Assembly (NCBI GenBank): GCA_028386065.3
Contig: JAKUCV010001067.1
Coordinates: 96,282 to 160,281 of the forward strand
Source of the DNA: Turnera subulata
Lineage: Eukaryota > Streptophyta > Magnoliopsida > Malpighiales > Passifloraceae
Length of the DNA: 64,000 nt
Reading direction: 5' to 3'
In this document: one piece after another, positions 63,406 through 64,000 of the stretch
Position numbering within the stretch: position 1 is the first letter of the stretch
How the letters are laid out: every line of letters starts with the position of its first letter
Made by a program: the position numbers and the translations under genes
The notes under the pieces: model-generated
Told to the model about the DNA's origin: nothing
What the model saw: only the letters and a program-made list of their open reading frames with translations
Database searches by the model: none

Positions 63406-63470
63406 CTTTTATTTTTCTTCAGATACATGAATTGAAAGTTCCAAATCATGTATTAATTTTAGTAAAATAG

Positions 63471-64000
63471 TGTAACAGCCCCGGTAATTTTTCTGTTTTT
63501 ACCGTCACCGTAAAATTTATTTTTACAGTTAATTACTATTAAAAGTAACCTTGAATAATTAATTAACGGTAATTTACGCTTCGGAATCCGAAACCGAGTC
63601 CTGTCCCATGCTCGGGATTTTTCTGCGGATTTTCCGGACCAAAGTTGGAATTTTTCGGGTCCAGGAATGTCGAGAAAAATCGAGATTAACCTCGTATTAT
63701 CGGGCCAGAAGTTAAGTCAAGGGGGTATTATAGATATTTTCTGGTCCGGACGGAACCCGCTTCACATGCTGCACAGTGTGGAGGCTGCAGCCGCCATTCA
63801 CTGTGAGCATGTGAATGATCAGTTTGCAGCCCGTGCATCACCAGTTCTTGCATGCTTTCCACTAGCTATATTTCTTTATTCCTTCTCTTCCTGCCTCATC
63901 AGCTCACACACCATTCCTTCTGCAAAAACGTTTTCTGCTAACCATCTTAACCATACTTCCCTACTTCTCAAAATCAAACCAAGTAAAGGAAGGAAAAAAA
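63471..64000 (+). mobile_element. Probable start of an LTR (Gypsy-like), cut by window end
   Basis: The sequence begins TGTAACAGCCCCGG, a common start for long LTRs of plant Gypsy elements, and shifts abruptly from AT-rich flanks to a GC-richer, CGG/CCGG-containing sequence without open frames. The far end and any partner LTR or internal domain lie beyond the window, so the call rests on the terminus and composition only. Confidence 0.4.

Noticed and set aside
1..64000. CRISPR arrays, prokaryotic operons, viral genes
   Set aside because: No regularly spaced identical repeats, no compact operons and no viral protein domains were seen. The gene structure is plant nuclear throughout.

Overview
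The window is nuclear DNA from a flowering plant, most likely a woody eudicot. The evidence is AT-rich intergenic sequence, GT-AG introns of 80 bp to 1.4 kb, plant-specific gene families (LOG, SAUR, filament-like plant protein) and plant hAT, LINE and LTR-type repeats. The species cannot be fixed from sequence alone. Five protein-coding genes can be modelled with confidence. Exon joins below were done by hand, with frame and splice sites checked at every junction.

Layout. 1257-3610 (minus): a seven-exon LOG cytokinin-activating enzyme. 3.8-11.6 kb: AT-rich intergenic DNA, no gene seen. 12011-20565 (minus): a 22-exon nuclear 5'-3' exoribonuclease of the XRN2/XRN3 type. Its C-terminal tail looks frameshifted, and its 3' end carries a tandem duplication. 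20.6-27.2 kb: a repeat-rich block with a non-autonomous hAT-like element, decayed direct repeats, a broken LINE RNase H domain and a dispersed non-coding repeat. 27601-30594 (plus): a five-exon plastid ATP sulfurylase. 30.6-37.4 kb: intergenic, with one possible organelle-derived fragment. 37634-37948 (plus): an intronless SAUR gene. 39.0-40.0 kb: an unidentified open frame cut by a 379-bp assembly gap. 46353-47360: a complete non-autonomous hAT-type element with perfect 8-bp target-site duplications. 49007-54048 (minus): a five-exon filament-like plant protein with an extra 5'UTR intron. 54.8-62.9 kb: intergenic. 62.9-63.4 kb: a 5'-truncated LINE tail. From 63471 to the window edge: a probable LTR start.

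The genes do not form a pathway or cluster. Cytokinin activation, RNA turnover, sulfate assimilation, auxin response and a cytoskeletal/vesicle coiled-coil protein are unrelated neighbours, as is normal in plants. I found no CRISPR array, no virus, no rRNA or tRNA gene that I could support, and no convincing undescribed multi-gene system. The most interesting points are the broken and duplicated 3' end of XRN3, the decayed miR395 site in the ATP sulfurylase, and two related hAT-like elements with a shared promoter-like interior.
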